Positions 15,321 through 24,765 of a stretch of DNA of 64,000 nucleotides are shown here, one piece after another. The stretch's first letter is position 1; the number at the start of each line of letters is the position of its first letter. A program made the position numbers and the translations under genes. The notes under the pieces were generated by a model. The model saw only the letters and a program-made list of their open reading frames with translations, was not told the DNA's origin and searched no databases. Origin of the DNA: CAZTAK01 sp964611585 (lineage in GTDB: Bacteria > Pseudomonadota > Alphaproteobacteria > SHVP01). The DNA lies in assembly GCA_964611585.1 (NCBI GenBank), contig CAZTAK010000004.1, forward strand, positions 1 through 64,000, read 5' to 3'.

Positions 15321-16225
15321 GGCACCATCGCCATGCGTGCGTTCAGCTTCTCGCGCGTGACCGGCGCGGTCGGCCCCTCGATTTCGCAGTCGAGACTGGC
15401 GAGCGCCAGACCCTGGCGCAAGGCGGTTGCGGCGTTGGCGCCCGCGGTCAGGGCATCGATCGCACCGGCGGCAAAGGCATCGCCCGCGCCGTTGACGTCG
15501 CGCACGTTCGTCGGCGGCGGCGCCTCGAAGCCCGTGAACCCGTCGGCCACCACTGCTGCGCCGACATCGCCGAGCGTAATGAACACCCGCGCCGCGCCTA
15601 GGGTCTCTAGCGCGCGTCCGGCCTCAAGCGCGTCGCCCGGGTCGGCGATGGCGCGGCCCGACAGCACCTCGGCCTCGGCACGATTGGCGAAGACGGCGTA
15701 TGCGCGATCCAGCACCGGCGCGATGCGGGGCGCCTTGGCGACCGAGACGGCGGCGAACATTCTTTGCGAATTTCCATCGGCCCGCGCCATCGCCACGACC
15801 GATTCGGCCGGCAGATTCGCATCCACCAGCCAGAACGGCACGTCGCGCAATTCGTCGGCCAGCAGATTGCAGTGGCGCGCATCGAGCGCCTCGTAAATGT
15901 GCATGTCGGCGAGTCCCGCAATCAGTTCGCCGCTCAAATCGAGAAAGGCGGTGTAGCCGGCGCTGGCATAATCGGCCGTGCGCAGGATGAAGTAGGTGTC
16001 GATGCCCTCGTCTTCGAGAAATTCCAGAATCCTCGCCCCGTCGCCGTCCTTTCCGACCGCGCCCGCCATGCGCACCCGGGCCCCGAGCCGCGCCAGCTGG
16101 ACCGCGATGTTGGCCGCGACCCCGCCCATGGCGCGGCTATTTGTCACCGGGTTGGAACTCGCCGGGACATAGGCGCTCTCGCAGCGGGCGATGCGGTCAC
16201 GGTGACTGGCGCCGACACAGGCGAT
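15317..16225 (-). CDS. psuK: PfkB-family pseudouridine kinase, N-terminus disturbed
   Basis: A ribokinase-like kinase: the GGVAANIAVQLARLG signature 1 region, the GAVGKDGDGARILEFL segment, and signature 2 NVRDVNGAGDAFAAGA with its catalytic Asp. Its operon mate psuG makes pseudouridine kinase the likely role. The 5' end is abnormal. Homology clearly starts at ACVGASHRDRIARCESAYVP (just after 16225), but the only canonical start is GTG 16147, inside that region and downstream of the first strand. Upstream in frame are ATC at 16225, TAG at 16228-16226, and a CTG at 16246 with AGGAG ahead of it. Either a non-standard start is used, an assembly error is present, or the gene is newly broken. Confidence 0.75.
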   Translation of the reverse strand: MACVGASHRDRIARCESAYVPASSNPVTNSRAMGGVAANIAVQLARLGARVRMAGAVGKDGDGARILEFLEDEGIDTYFILRTADYASAGYTAFLDLSGELIAGLADMHIYEALDARHCNLLADELRDVPFWLVDANLPAESVVAMARADGNSQRMFAAVSVAKAPRIAPVLDRAYAVFANRAEAEVLSGRAIADPGDALEAGRALETLGAARVFITLGDVGAAVVADGFTGFEAPPPTNVRDVNGAGDAFAAGAIDALTAGANAATALRQGLALASLDCEIEGPTAPVTREKLNARMAMVP

Positions 16226-16344
16226 CTAGGGGGAATCGAGGGGCAGGGGACTCTCCTTTGGCGGCCATCATCGGCCCATTGGTGCGGGGGTGCAACGGAC
16301 AAGGGTTCCGTCTAATGTTGGCGCGGACAACAAAGGGAATACGC

Positions 16345-17775
16345 GTGGCTACTTTTCCGGAATACGAAGACTTGGACGCACTCGGGCTCGGCGAACTGAT
16401 CGACGAGGGAGAGGTCAGCGCCGCCGAAGTGATGGAGGCGGCAATCGAGCGCATGGAGGCGCTCAATCCGAAACTCAACGTGATGGTCGAACCGCTCTAC
16501 GACCAGGCTCGCGCCGCCGCCAAATCCTCAGCCCCGGGGCCCTTGCAGGGCGTCCCCTACCTGATGAAGAACCTGGGGCTGATGATGGAGGGGGTGCGCT
16601 GCACCCAGGGCAGCCGCCTGTTTGCCGACTTCCGCTCCGATCACGATTCCGATTTCGTGCGCCGCCTGCGCGCTGCCGGGCTTAACATCTTCGGTACCAC
16701 CAATTCGCCCGAGTTCGGACTCAACTCCACCACCGAACCGGCCGCCCACGGGGTCACCCGCAACCCCTGGAATCTGGACTTCTCGCCGGGCGGGTCTTCG
16801 GGCGGCGCGGCGGCGGCGGTGGCGGCCGGCATCGTTCCGGCGGCGCATGGCTCAGACGGTGGCGGTTCGATCCGGATTCCGAGTTCCAACTGCGGCCTCA
16901 TCGGCCTCAAAGTCAGCCGCGGCCGGACGCCCTCGGGCCCCGACGTCGGCGAGGGCTGGGCCGGGCTTTCCAACGAACACGCGCTGACCCGCACGGTCCG
17001 GGATTCGGCGGCGCTGCTGGATGCCGTGCACGGGCCCGCGCCGGGCGATCCCTATTTTGCCAAGCCGCCGGCGCGCACCTTCCTCGACGAAGTCGGCAGC
17101 AACCCGGGCAAGCTCCGCATCGGGCTGATGACGGCGCCGCCCGACGGGCGCGGCGTCGGTTCCGAATGCGTCGCCGCCGCCGAGTACGCCGCCAAACTGT
17201 GCGAGGACCTCGGCCACAAGGTGGAGATCGCCGCGCCTGAATTCGACATCGAGGCCATGTTCGAGGCGATGCGCGTGGTCATCGCCGGCAACGTGCGCCG
17301 CGACGTGGAACTCGGCCTCAAAGCGCTCGGGCGCGGTTTCGAGGAAGGCGATACCGAAAAGATCAGCCAGGTGTGGGGCGAGGAGGGACTCAAATACACG
17401 GCCCGCGATTTTGCCGACGCGCTGTGGACGATTCACAGCATCGGGCGCGCCTTCGGCGCCTTCTTCTCGCGCCATTCGGTGCTGCTGACGCCGACGCTCG
17501 GCAAGGTGCCGCTGAAACTCGGCGCGCGGCCGATGGACGGCGGCGATCTCGACGCCTACTACGCCTTTCAGGGGCAGGTGATCCCCTTTACCGCGCCCTT
17601 CAACGTGGCCGGCGCGCCAGCAATCTCGTTGCCGTTGGGCGCAACCGCCGACGGTATGCCGATCGGCGTTCAGTTCGGCGCCGCCTCGGGCTCGGAAGCG
17701 GTCTTGCTGCGGCTCGCGAGCCAGCTCGAAGAAGCAGCCCCGTGGGAAGACAAACGGCCGCAGGGGTTGGGGTAG
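16345..17775 (+). CDS. Amidase-signature family hydrolase
   Basis: A 476-residue amidase-signature enzyme. The Ser-cisSer-Lys triad is visible: Lys in LQGVPYLMKNLG, the cis-Ser in SPGGSSGGAAAAVAAG, and the nucleophile region HGSDGGGSIRIPSS. Substrates in this family range from small amides to carbamates; no specificity is assignable. GTG 16345 was chosen because AAGGGA precedes it and VATFPEYEDLDALGLGELI looks like the natural N-terminus; an ATG ten codons upstream has no ribosome site. It is divergent from psuK with about 100 bp between them. Confidence 0.88.
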   Translation: MATFPEYEDLDALGLGELIDEGEVSAAEVMEAAIERMEALNPKLNVMVEPLYDQARAAAKSSAPGPLQGVPYLMKNLGLMMEGVRCTQGSRLFADFRSDHDSDFVRRLRAAGLNIFGTTNSPEFGLNSTTEPAAHGVTRNPWNLDFSPGGSSGGAAAAVAAGIVPAAHGSDGGGSIRIPSSNCGLIGLKVSRGRTPSGPDVGEGWAGLSNEHALTRTVRDSAALLDAVHGPAPGDPYFAKPPARTFLDEVGSNPGKLRIGLMTAPPDGRGVGSECVAAAEYAAKLCEDLGHKVEIAAPEFDIEAMFEAMRVVIAGNVRRDVELGLKALGRGFEEGDTEKISQVWGEEGLKYTARDFADALWTIHSIGRAFGAFFSRHSVLLTPTLGKVPLKLGARPMDGGDLDAYYAFQGQVIPFTAPFNVAGAPAISLPLGATADGMPIGVQFGAASGSEAVLLRLASQLEEAAPWEDKRPQGLG

Positions 17776-17841
17776 GGTGGCGGAACCGCGTGCCGTCGCA
17801 CCGCGGGCGTGTTCCAAAATTCGGCTTTGTGAGTTTGTGAC

Positions 17842-18828
17842 CTAACCCACTTCCCGCAACTCTCCCTCCCCAAACCTTCCCCGGTCGTGCGGGCGCATGT
17901 AGTCAAGCGCCGGGCCTTTCGGCACGATGCCCAAGGGGTTGAGCGAGCGGTGCGAATGATAATAGTGCCATTTGATGTGGTGCATGTTGACGGATCCGGC
18001 GACGCCCGGCGTCTGAAAAAGCTCGCGCAGGTAGTTCGAGAGGTTTTCGTAGTCCTCGATGCGGCGCCGGTTGCACTTGAAGTGCCCGTGATAGACCGCG
18101 TCGAACCGCACCAGCGTCGGGAACGCGCGCCAGTCGGCCTCGGTCTGGCGTGAACCGGCGAGCCAGCGCCGGCGCGACAGAATCTCCTCCATCCAGTCGA
18201 GCGTCGCGAACAGGTCGTCGAAGGCGCGTTCGTAGGCTCCTTGGGTGCCGGCGAAGCCGCAGCGATAGATGCCGTTGTTGAGAGTCTCGTACACGCGTGC
18301 ATTTATCGCGTCGATTTCCGCGCGCAGATCCTCGGGATAGAAGTCGAGGCTCGCGTCGCCCCATTCATCGAATACGCCGTTGAGCATTCTGATGATCTCG
18401 GAGAATTCATTGTTGACGATGCGCGCCGTCTTTTTTTCCCACAGCACCGGCACCGTGACCCGCCCGGTGTAATCGGCGTGCGAGGCGGCATAGATCTCGC
18501 GCAAATATTTCGCCCCCATTATCGGGTCCGGCGCCGCGCCGTCGCGATCCGAAAAATGCCAGCCCTCGCCGGTCATGTGCCAGTCCACCACCGACACCGA
18601 GATCGCATCTTCGAGTTTTTTCAGCGTGCGCATGATCAGCGTCCGGTGCGCCCACGGGCAGGCATAGCTGACATAGAGATGATAGCGCCCGGGCTCGGCC
18701 TTGTACGCGCTCGATCCGTTGGCGCTGACGCGCTCGCGGATCGCCGACGCGCGCCGCTGGAACGATCCGTCGCCCGAGCGCGGAATGCCGGCCTCGTCCG
18801 TCCACTTTCCTTCGACCAGCATGCCCAT
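17842..18828 (-). CDS. Glutathionyl-hydroquinone reductase (YqjG/ECM4-like)
   Basis: A 328-residue xi-class glutathione transferase, which reduces glutathionyl-hydroquinones using GSH. The N-terminal thioredoxin-like domain has the catalytic Cys in YVSYACPWAHRTLIMR, followed by VVDWHM, DYTGRVTVPVLWEK and NNEFSEIIRMLN. The all-helical C-terminal domain ends with the family hallmark around NPLGIVPKGP. Length matches the family. Cytosolic; protects against quinone electrophiles. It is convergent with the amidase gene (66 bp apart). Confidence 0.92.
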   Translation of the reverse strand: MGMLVEGKWTDEAGIPRSGDGSFQRRASAIRERVSANGSSAYKAEPGRYHLYVSYACPWAHRTLIMRTLKKLEDAISVSVVDWHMTGEGWHFSDRDGAAPDPIMGAKYLREIYAASHADYTGRVTVPVLWEKKTARIVNNEFSEIIRMLNGVFDEWGDASLDFYPEDLRAEIDAINARVYETLNNGIYRCGFAGTQGAYERAFDDLFATLDWMEEILSRRRWLAGSRQTEADWRAFPTLVRFDAVYHGHFKCNRRRIEDYENLSNYLRELFQTPGVAGSVNMHHIKWHYYHSHRSLNPLGIVPKGPALDYMRPHDRGRFGEGELREVG

Positions 18829-19227
18829 GAATTGCTCCCGTATCTGAAAGAAATGCCCGGCCTAGGCGGCGGGTGCGGCTTCGTACAGCGCCGCCAGAAC
18901 AAAGACGACGATCGAAACAGCCATTTCCACGGCGTTGCTCCGTGTCCTGTGAAAAGGGGCTCAAGCGTCATTTTGCGTGGATCCGGGCGAGCGCGGGCTG
19001 ACCTGCGTGAAGGGCGCGTCTTGCGTTTGCCGCCGCCGCCGTGCTATGGGCGGGACATGAAGCGCGTGGCGGCACTGCGACGACGATAACGAACCTGCGC
19101 CGGGCCTTTGCGCCCCGGCCGCAATGGGTCGCGCGTGTCTGCGCCTGCGGCCCGGACCTTTTCCAAAATTCTTTCACACCGGATGCGGGTTCCCTGATCC
19201 CGATCCGCCCTTTGCCGGAGCCACGGC
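18829..19227. other. Gene-free region (~400 bp)
   Basis: I see no supportable gene or RNA. A 20-codon hydrophobic open frame exists around 18863-18925 on the minus strand but has nothing else in its favour. The divergent promoters of the flanking genes should lie here. Confidence 0.45.
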
Positions 19228-19722
19228 ATGTTTGATATCGTCGCCGAACGGCCGCACGACGCGGCCCCCCGTGAACAACTGCTCGACCTCGTGTTCGGAC
19301 CCGCGCGCATGCAGCGCACCGTCTACCGCCTGCGCGATGGCGTCGCGCCGGTGCGCGCCCTGTCGTTGGTGGCCTTGTTCGATGGCGCATTTCAAGGCAG
19401 CCTGCGGTTCTGGCCGGTCCGGGTTGCGGGGGCGGCCGCGCCCCTGCTGCTGGGCCCACTCGCCGTCGATCCGGCGCGCCGCGGTCAGGCGATTGGCGTC
19501 GCCCTGGTTCGGCGCGGTCTGCGCGAGGTGGCGCGGTGCGGCCACGACCTCGTTTTGGTAGTGGGCGAGCCGCATTATTACGCGCGCTTCGGCTTCGAGC
19601 CGGCGCCGCCGTTCGGGCTCAGCCTGCCGGGGCCGGTGGACGAAACCCGGTTTCAGGTTCTGGTGCTGGATCAGTCGATCCGCGGTTCCGTCGGTGGCGG
19701 TGTGACCCGCGCCGCCACGTGA
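19228..19722 (+). CDS. GNAT-family N-acetyltransferase (YhbS-like)
   Basis: A 164-residue GNAT protein of the YhbS type. The acetyl-CoA-binding strand and loop are PLLLGPLAVDPARRGQAIGV (Q/R-x-x-G-x-A/G pattern), followed by ALVRRGLREVARCGHDLVLV and the EPHYYARFGFEPAP segment that closes the fold. The substrate is unknown. The gene is alone, followed directly by palindromic repeats. Confidence 0.85.
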   Translation: MFDIVAERPHDAAPREQLLDLVFGPARMQRTVYRLRDGVAPVRALSLVALFDGAFQGSLRFWPVRVAGAAAPLLLGPLAVDPARRGQAIGVALVRRGLREVARCGHDLVLVVGEPHYYARFGFEPAPPFGLSLPGPVDETRFQVLVLDQSIRGSVGGGVTRAAT

Positions 19723-19728
19723 GCCCTG

Positions 19729-19787
19729 GAGCAGCATCCGATCAGGTGGAATCGCCTTGGGCAATTTCTGATCGGATAAAGCTGCTC
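19729..19787. repeat. Palindromic intergenic element 1 (RIME-like)
   Basis: Arms gagcagc + atccgatcag (19729-19745) pair perfectly with ctgatcggat (19768-19777) and gctgctc (19781-19787), with a 3-base bulge and a 22-base loop. It resembles the palindromic extragenic elements common in alphaproteobacterial genomes. It may also end transcription of the GNAT gene. Confidence 0.75.
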
Positions 19788-19803
19788 TAACTTCGAAAAA
19801 AGT

Positions 19804-19863
19804 AGAGCAATTTTTCGCGAAGGGTTTGAACCGCGCCGGTTTAATCCCTGCGGATATTGCTCT
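19804..19863. repeat. Palindromic intergenic element 2
   Basis: Outer arms agagcaat (19804-19811) and attgctct (19856-19863) enclose complementary ttgaaccg and cggtttaa (one G-T pair). Its end overlaps the stop codon (19862-19864) of the convergent gene. It is adjacent to element 1 and probably a half of a composite element. Confidence 0.65.
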
Positions 19864-21943
19864 AGCGCCCCTCGCGGGTCCAGGCCAGCATCAGTCCGCC
19901 GACCAGCAGAACCAGTAGTGCCCAAGGCGGCAGCAGCGAGACCTGGCGCACGCCGGTGACGAAATAGCTTTCGTTGGCCTGCAGCCCGATCCAGCCGCGG
20001 CCGCGCGCAGGCCGGCCGGGACGCACCCGGCGCAGGTCCGGCGTCCCGGTTTCGGAAAGCCAGACCACGCCGCCACCGGTGGCCTCGGCCAGGGGCGCCA
20101 GAATTTCCGCACTCGCGCGAACGTCGGCGAACTCGCGCGGGTTGACGGCGCCGACGGCGACCACAGTGGTATGGGTGCCGTCGCTCAGCCGGTAAAGGCC
20201 CGGGTCTTCGGTCGCCACCGAGGCAGCGGCGCGGCCGCCACCGGCATCGCTCAAGCTCAGCACGCGCATGCTTCCGTCCGGGCCGGTCAGAGTGACCGGC
20301 GGACCGTCCGCGCTCAAACTGCGGCGCTCGATATTGATGCGGTTGCCCGCCGCGAGGGCGCGTAGTTCCTCTTCCTCGAGATCGGGCTCCTTCATCAGCC
20401 AGTGGGCGAGGCGGCGCAGCAATTCCGCCTGCGGCCCGCCCCCCTCGTAGTTGCGCGCCCACAGCCAGGCGTGGTCGGACAACAACTGCGCGACCCGGCC
20501 CTCTCCTGTGCGGCTGAGCACCAGAAGCGGCTGGCCCTCGACGCCGCTCAGCACCGCCGTGCCCCCGGTCTGGCGCGATTCGACCATGCGGAACCAGCGT
20601 CCCCATTCGGGCTCGCCGCCGTCTGCGCCCGCGCCCTCCAGTTCAGCCGTGACCGGATGACGCGCGCCCACCTCGGTGACGGCCGGCTTGAATCCCTGTT
20701 CAAAAAGAGTGCCCGTGGGTTGCGCCGGCAGGACCAGGCCGAGCGGCGTGCGGTAGAGGCTTAACCGGGTCGCAAACTCCGGACCCGCCGCCGCCAGGAG
20801 GGCGCCGCCGTTCTCGACGTAGGCGGCAATGTTCTCGACATAGATCGGCAACAGGACGCCGCGCCGCCGGTAGCGGTCGAAAATAATAAGATCGAATTCA
20901 TCGAGCTTGATTTCGAACAGCTCGCGCGTCGGGAACGCAATCAAGGACAATTCCTGCACCGGCGTCCCGTCCTGTTTTTCGGGCGGGCGCAGGATCGTGA
21001 AATGAACCAGATCGACCGCCGGGTCCGCCTTGAGCAGATTGCGCCAGGTCCGCTCGCCCGCGTGCGGCTCACCCGAGACCAGCAAGACCCGCAGCCGGTC
21101 GCGCACGCCGGTCATGCTGAGGGCGGCGCGGTTGTTCTGCATCGTCAGCTCTTGTGCGCCCGCCTCGACGGCCAGTTCGACCACCGTCCGCCCGCCGTGT
21201 TCCAGGGTGAACGGGATGCGCGTCTCGTCGCCGACAAAGACGGTATGCCGTTCGATGGGTCCGCCGTCCTGACGCAACGTGATTACCGCGGGGCGCCGCG
21301 TATCCTCGCCGCTTGGGGCGCCGGCCTCGGTGACGCGCAGGCGCACTTCGAGTTCGCTGCCGATGATGCCGTAGCTCGGCGCCTGCTCGATCACCAGGCG
21401 GCGGTCGCCGGCGCGGGGATCGCCGGTCAGCAGCACATGGAGCGGCGCCGGTAGTGGCGGGTCGGTGGCGTCGGCGGCGTCGTGGATCTGGCCATCTGTG
21501 ATAAGCACCGCACCCGCGATCTGATCGCGTGGCACGTCCGAAAACGCCTGCGCCAGCGCCGCCATCAATTCGGTGCCGGCATCCTCGCGCGCATCGGCGC
21601 GGGCCGCCTCGACCATTCGCACCTCGAGATCGGGATAACGCGCGAGGCGCTGCTTGAGTTCTTCGAGCGCAGCGTCGGCGGCGGCGGTGCGATCGCCGAT
21701 GCCCTGGCTCGGGCTGCGGTCGAGGACGATCACGGCGATATCGTCGCGGCTCTCGCGTTCCTCGGCGATCAGGGTCGGGCCCGTCAACGCCAACAGCAGG
21801 ACCGCGAGCACGCCGCCACGCCAAAGCACGCCCTTCGCCTTGCGCCACACCGAGAACGCGAACAGCGCCGCGGTGGCGGCCGCCAGCAGCAACAGAAGCG
21901 GCCCCGGCACGAGAAACGAAAAGGCGATCGAATCGAAGGCCAC
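19862..21943 (-). CDS. Large membrane protein with glutamine-amidotransferase/vWA-like region (MoxR-operon component)
   Basis: A 693-residue protein with two N-terminal helices (residues about 9-28 and 42-60), a large exported portion and one C-terminal helix (LLPPWALLVLLVGGLMLAW). After the helices comes a vWA-like strand DDIAVIVLDRSPS and QIAGAVLITDGQIHD. The middle carries a class I glutamine-amidotransferase-like Rossmann region (LRVLLVSGEPHAGERTWRNL, then DLIIFDRYRR and YVENGGALLAAAGPEFA). Starts at GTG 21943, three bases after the upstream gene. Members of this type accompany MoxR/DUF58/DUF4159 genes; exact role is unknown, perhaps envelope assembly or metal-protein maturation. Confidence 0.8.
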   Translation of the reverse strand: MAFDSIAFSFLVPGPLLLLLAAATAALFAFSVWRKAKGVLWRGGVLAVLLLALTGPTLIAEERESRDDIAVIVLDRSPSQGIGDRTAAADAALEELKQRLARYPDLEVRMVEAARADAREDAGTELMAALAQAFSDVPRDQIAGAVLITDGQIHDAADATDPPLPAPLHVLLTGDPRAGDRRLVIEQAPSYGIIGSELEVRLRVTEAGAPSGEDTRRPAVITLRQDGGPIERHTVFVGDETRIPFTLEHGGRTVVELAVEAGAQELTMQNNRAALSMTGVRDRLRVLLVSGEPHAGERTWRNLLKADPAVDLVHFTILRPPEKQDGTPVQELSLIAFPTRELFEIKLDEFDLIIFDRYRRRGVLLPIYVENIAAYVENGGALLAAAGPEFATRLSLYRTPLGLVLPAQPTGTLFEQGFKPAVTEVGARHPVTAELEGAGADGGEPEWGRWFRMVESRQTGGTAVLSGVEGQPLLVLSRTGEGRVAQLLSDHAWLWARNYEGGGPQAELLRRLAHWLMKEPDLEEEELRALAAGNRINIERRSLSADGPPVTLTGPDGSMRVLSLSDAGGGRAAASVATEDPGLYRLSDGTHTTVVAVGAVNPREFADVRASAEILAPLAEATGGGVVWLSETGTPDLRRVRPGRPARGRGWIGLQANESYFVTGVRQVSLLPPWALLVLLVGGLMLAWTREGR

Positions 21944-21945
21944 GG

Positions 21946-24720
21946 CTACTGCCCCAAACGTTCGAGAATGGCCGGGATGTGCACCTGATCGGCTTTGTAG
22001 TTACCGGTAAAGGCGTACATCACCAGGTTGATGCCGAACCGGAACGCCATTTCGCGCTGCGCGGCGCCGCCCGGCACCACTGCCGCCAGCGCACGCCCCG
22101 ACCCGTCGATTGCCCACGCGCTTGCCCAGTCGTTGCTGCCGATGATGATCGAGGACACCCCGTCGTTGCTGCCGCCGGCGTGGCGCTCGACCCAGACGGT
22201 GCCGCCGCTCCAGCGGCCGGGAAAATCGCGCAACAGATAGAACGTCTTGGTAAGTACGTGATCGTCCGGCACCGGCGCCAGCGGCGGAATGTCGAGGCCC
22301 GCAAGAATTCCTTGCAGGCGTTGCGCGCCCGGGCCATTGACCGAGGTCGTTCGGCGGAAGGAATTGGGGCTGGTTTCGGCGTACTGCTGGTCGCGGGTGT
22401 CGAACACGATGGTGCCGCCGGATTTCATGAACGTGTCGATCTTCGCCAGCGCCTCGGGCGACAGGTCCCTTTGGTCCGGTTCGATCGGCCAGTACAGCAG
22501 GGCAAAGAACGCCAGTTCGTCGGACTCGATATTGACCGCCATCGGCGCCGCCGGTTCGATGGCCGTGCGCACCGTCAAAATCTGGCTAAGTCCGGTGAGG
22601 CCGGCGCGGCTCATTTCGTCGAGCGCGCTATTTCCGGTGACGACATAGGCCAGCCGCGTTTCCAGCGTTGCCGCCAAAGCAAAGCTATCGTCACCCTGGG
22701 CGCCGGCTTGCGCGTCTGCGGGCCGCGGCGCAAAGGCGAGCAAAACGGTGCTCATCGCAAAGACCGATGTCACCGCCGCCACCCGCCGCAATTGCCCGCC
22801 GAGCGCCAGTCCGGCCAGGGTGTCGATCACCAAAACAATCAGCGCCGCCACCAGCATCCACGGCAGCAGATCGATTTCGGCGCTTTGGCCGTAGGAGTCC
22901 TGGCGCAGTGCCGCGGTCAGGTCGCCAATTGCGACCGGCGGCGTGATCCCCGCCGACAGGTTGAGCGCGCGGCGCGCTTCATTGCTGCCGTAGAACCCGG
23001 GGGCATGGCCGGGTCCGACGGCCGAGTCCTCGAATATTTCGGGTCGTGCCGGCTCGGCCCCGGCGCCGGGCGCGCCCAGACGCCCGAATCCGTCGAGCAG
23101 CGACAACGGCGGCAGCGGTACGGCCGAGCGTTCGCCCGAGATTCCCTGGCTCAAGGCCACCACACGCTGCAACATCTCGACGAACAGCCCCGACAGCGGC
23201 AGGCTCGACCACTGCGGTGTCGCCGTCACATGGAACAGCACCAGCCAGCCCTTGCCGCGCGGCTCCGCCGTTACCAGCGGTGTTCCGTCCGCGAGCCGGG
23301 CCCAGGTGCGGTCGCTGAGGTCGAGGCTCGGCTCGGCCAGCACCTGCCGCAAAACCCGGACATCGTCGGGAATCGCCAGCCCGAAGAACGGGCCGTCTTC
23401 CGCGAAGGCGCCAAGACGCGCCGGCGTTGTCCAGGTCAGCGCCCCGCCGAGGCCCCGCGTCCCGCTCCTCAGCGGAACCGGCAGCAGGGAGCCGTCGCTT
23501 TCGGCCAGCTTGGGTCCGGCAAACCGCACCAGAATCCCGCCGCCGTCGAGCCAGCGGTCCAGTTGCGTACGGTCCGGCACCACCACCTGGCCCACGTCCG
23601 CAAGGATAAGGACCGTGAGGCCCAGTTCCATCAGGTTGGCCAGGGCGCCCGCGTGAATTTCGGCGGTCGGGTCGAGCGCCCGGCCGAGGTAGTAGGTATC
23701 CGACAACAGCGGCTGGGCGTATTCGAGGGCGCCGCCCGACACCAGCCCGACCGGGCGGCGGCGCCAGCGCTCGTCGAGCAGAACGACGGCACCGGCGGTC
23801 GATTCGCCGTCGAGTTCGAGGCGCACGATCTGGTTGCGCGCTTCCGCCGGCAGGTCGAATTGGGCAGAGCCGGTGCGGGCGCCCGCCGCAAACGCGACCG
23901 GCGCCACGGCGATCACCTGGCCCGATTCGGTCACCGCGCGCACCCGGATCTCGCCCTCTCCGGCTGGCGCGGCCGGGGCCTGAACTTCGAGAACGAGAAT
24001 CGAGCCGGCCGTTTCGGGCGGCGCCAGAAGGCGCGCCAGATCGGCGTCCGGTTCGCGCACCACGGCCGCCGGGCCGAACCGGATCAGGAGGCGGGCCAGT
24101 TCGTCGGCCTCGCCCGTGCGGTCCTCGGCACTGACCCCGTCGCTCAGCCAAACCGATTCGATCGGCAGGGGCAAATCACCATCCTTCAGTGCGCGTACCG
24201 CACCGGCGCGGTCAACGGGCCAGGGCTTGGGCTCCAGTCCGTCGATCAAGCGGCGTGCCGCGGCGGCGGGCATCAGGCCCGATACGGCGAGGGGGCTTCC
24301 GTCGGCAGGCGGCGCCGTTGTCAAAACCGCGACCGGCCGGTTGCCCCGTTCGGCCTGGTCGATCATGTCGGCAAGGGCGCGCGTGCGGGCGGGCCAATTC
24401 GCCGCCGCCGCCCAGCCGTCGTCGGTGACCAGCAGCAGCGGGCCGTCCCCGACCAACCGGGCGCCGGGATTGATCAACGGCTGTGCCAGCGCAACGATAA
24501 TCAGGGTGGCCAGAAACAACCGCAGCAGCAACAGCCACCAGGGCGTCCGGGCCGGAGTTTCCTCGCTCGGGCGCAGCCCAAACAGCAGCCGCACCGCCGG
24601 GAAGGCGATCCGGCGCGGCGCCGGCGGGGTCACCCGCAGCAGCCACCAGATTAGCGGCAGCGCTGCCAGCGCGGTCAGAATCCAGGGCGCGGCAAAGGCC
24701 AGCGGCCCAAAGGTCAGCAT
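21946..24720 (-). CDS. DUF4159 membrane protein with BatA-type N-terminus
   Basis: A 924-residue protein. The N-terminus is the BatA-like double helix (APWILTALAALPLIWWLLRV and PWWLLLLRLFLATLIIVALA). A long periplasmic beta-rich stretch follows, then a helix near residue 630 and a short one near 655, and a C-terminal DUF4159 domain (ETRLAYVVTGNSALDEMSR, then LLYWPIEPD, GGTIVFDTRDQQY and LTKTFYLLRDFPGRW). DUF4159 often accompanies MoxR AAA+ ATPases and DUF58 proteins, as here. The gene ends three bases before the next operon member. Function is undetermined; a chaperone-like or envelope role is the usual hypothesis. Confidence 0.88.
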   Translation of the reverse strand: MLTFGPLAFAAPWILTALAALPLIWWLLRVTPPAPRRIAFPAVRLLFGLRPSEETPARTPWWLLLLRLFLATLIIVALAQPLINPGARLVGDGPLLLVTDDGWAAAANWPARTRALADMIDQAERGNRPVAVLTTAPPADGSPLAVSGLMPAAAARRLIDGLEPKPWPVDRAGAVRALKDGDLPLPIESVWLSDGVSAEDRTGEADELARLLIRFGPAAVVREPDADLARLLAPPETAGSILVLEVQAPAAPAGEGEIRVRAVTESGQVIAVAPVAFAAGARTGSAQFDLPAEARNQIVRLELDGESTAGAVVLLDERWRRRPVGLVSGGALEYAQPLLSDTYYLGRALDPTAEIHAGALANLMELGLTVLILADVGQVVVPDRTQLDRWLDGGGILVRFAGPKLAESDGSLLPVPLRSGTRGLGGALTWTTPARLGAFAEDGPFFGLAIPDDVRVLRQVLAEPSLDLSDRTWARLADGTPLVTAEPRGKGWLVLFHVTATPQWSSLPLSGLFVEMLQRVVALSQGISGERSAVPLPPLSLLDGFGRLGAPGAGAEPARPEIFEDSAVGPGHAPGFYGSNEARRALNLSAGITPPVAIGDLTAALRQDSYGQSAEIDLLPWMLVAALIVLVIDTLAGLALGGQLRRVAAVTSVFAMSTVLLAFAPRPADAQAGAQGDDSFALAATLETRLAYVVTGNSALDEMSRAGLTGLSQILTVRTAIEPAAPMAVNIESDELAFFALLYWPIEPDQRDLSPEALAKIDTFMKSGGTIVFDTRDQQYAETSPNSFRRTTSVNGPGAQRLQGILAGLDIPPLAPVPDDHVLTKTFYLLRDFPGRWSGGTVWVERHAGGSNDGVSSIIIGSNDWASAWAIDGSGRALAAVVPGGAAQREMAFRFGINLVMYAFTGNYKADQVHIPAILERLGQ

Positions 24721-24765
24721 GAACGTCGGTTGCCTCGGGGTTGCGGGTGCGCCATCGTCCTGATG

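Noticed and set aside
13959..15896. Long plus-strand open frame across psuG and psuK
   Set aside because: It spans an N gap and lies opposite clear psuG/psuK sequence; the translation has no recognisable domain.
18863..18925. 20-codon hydrophobic open frame (minus strand)
   Set aside because: Too short, with no convincing ribosome site or homologue; chance in GC-rich DNA is sufficient.
21979..24654. Very long open frame on the plus strand opposite the DUF4159 gene
   Set aside because: It is the antisense shadow of a high-GC gene; its product is Arg/Gln-rich with no domain, whereas the minus strand has clear BatA-like and DUF4159 features.
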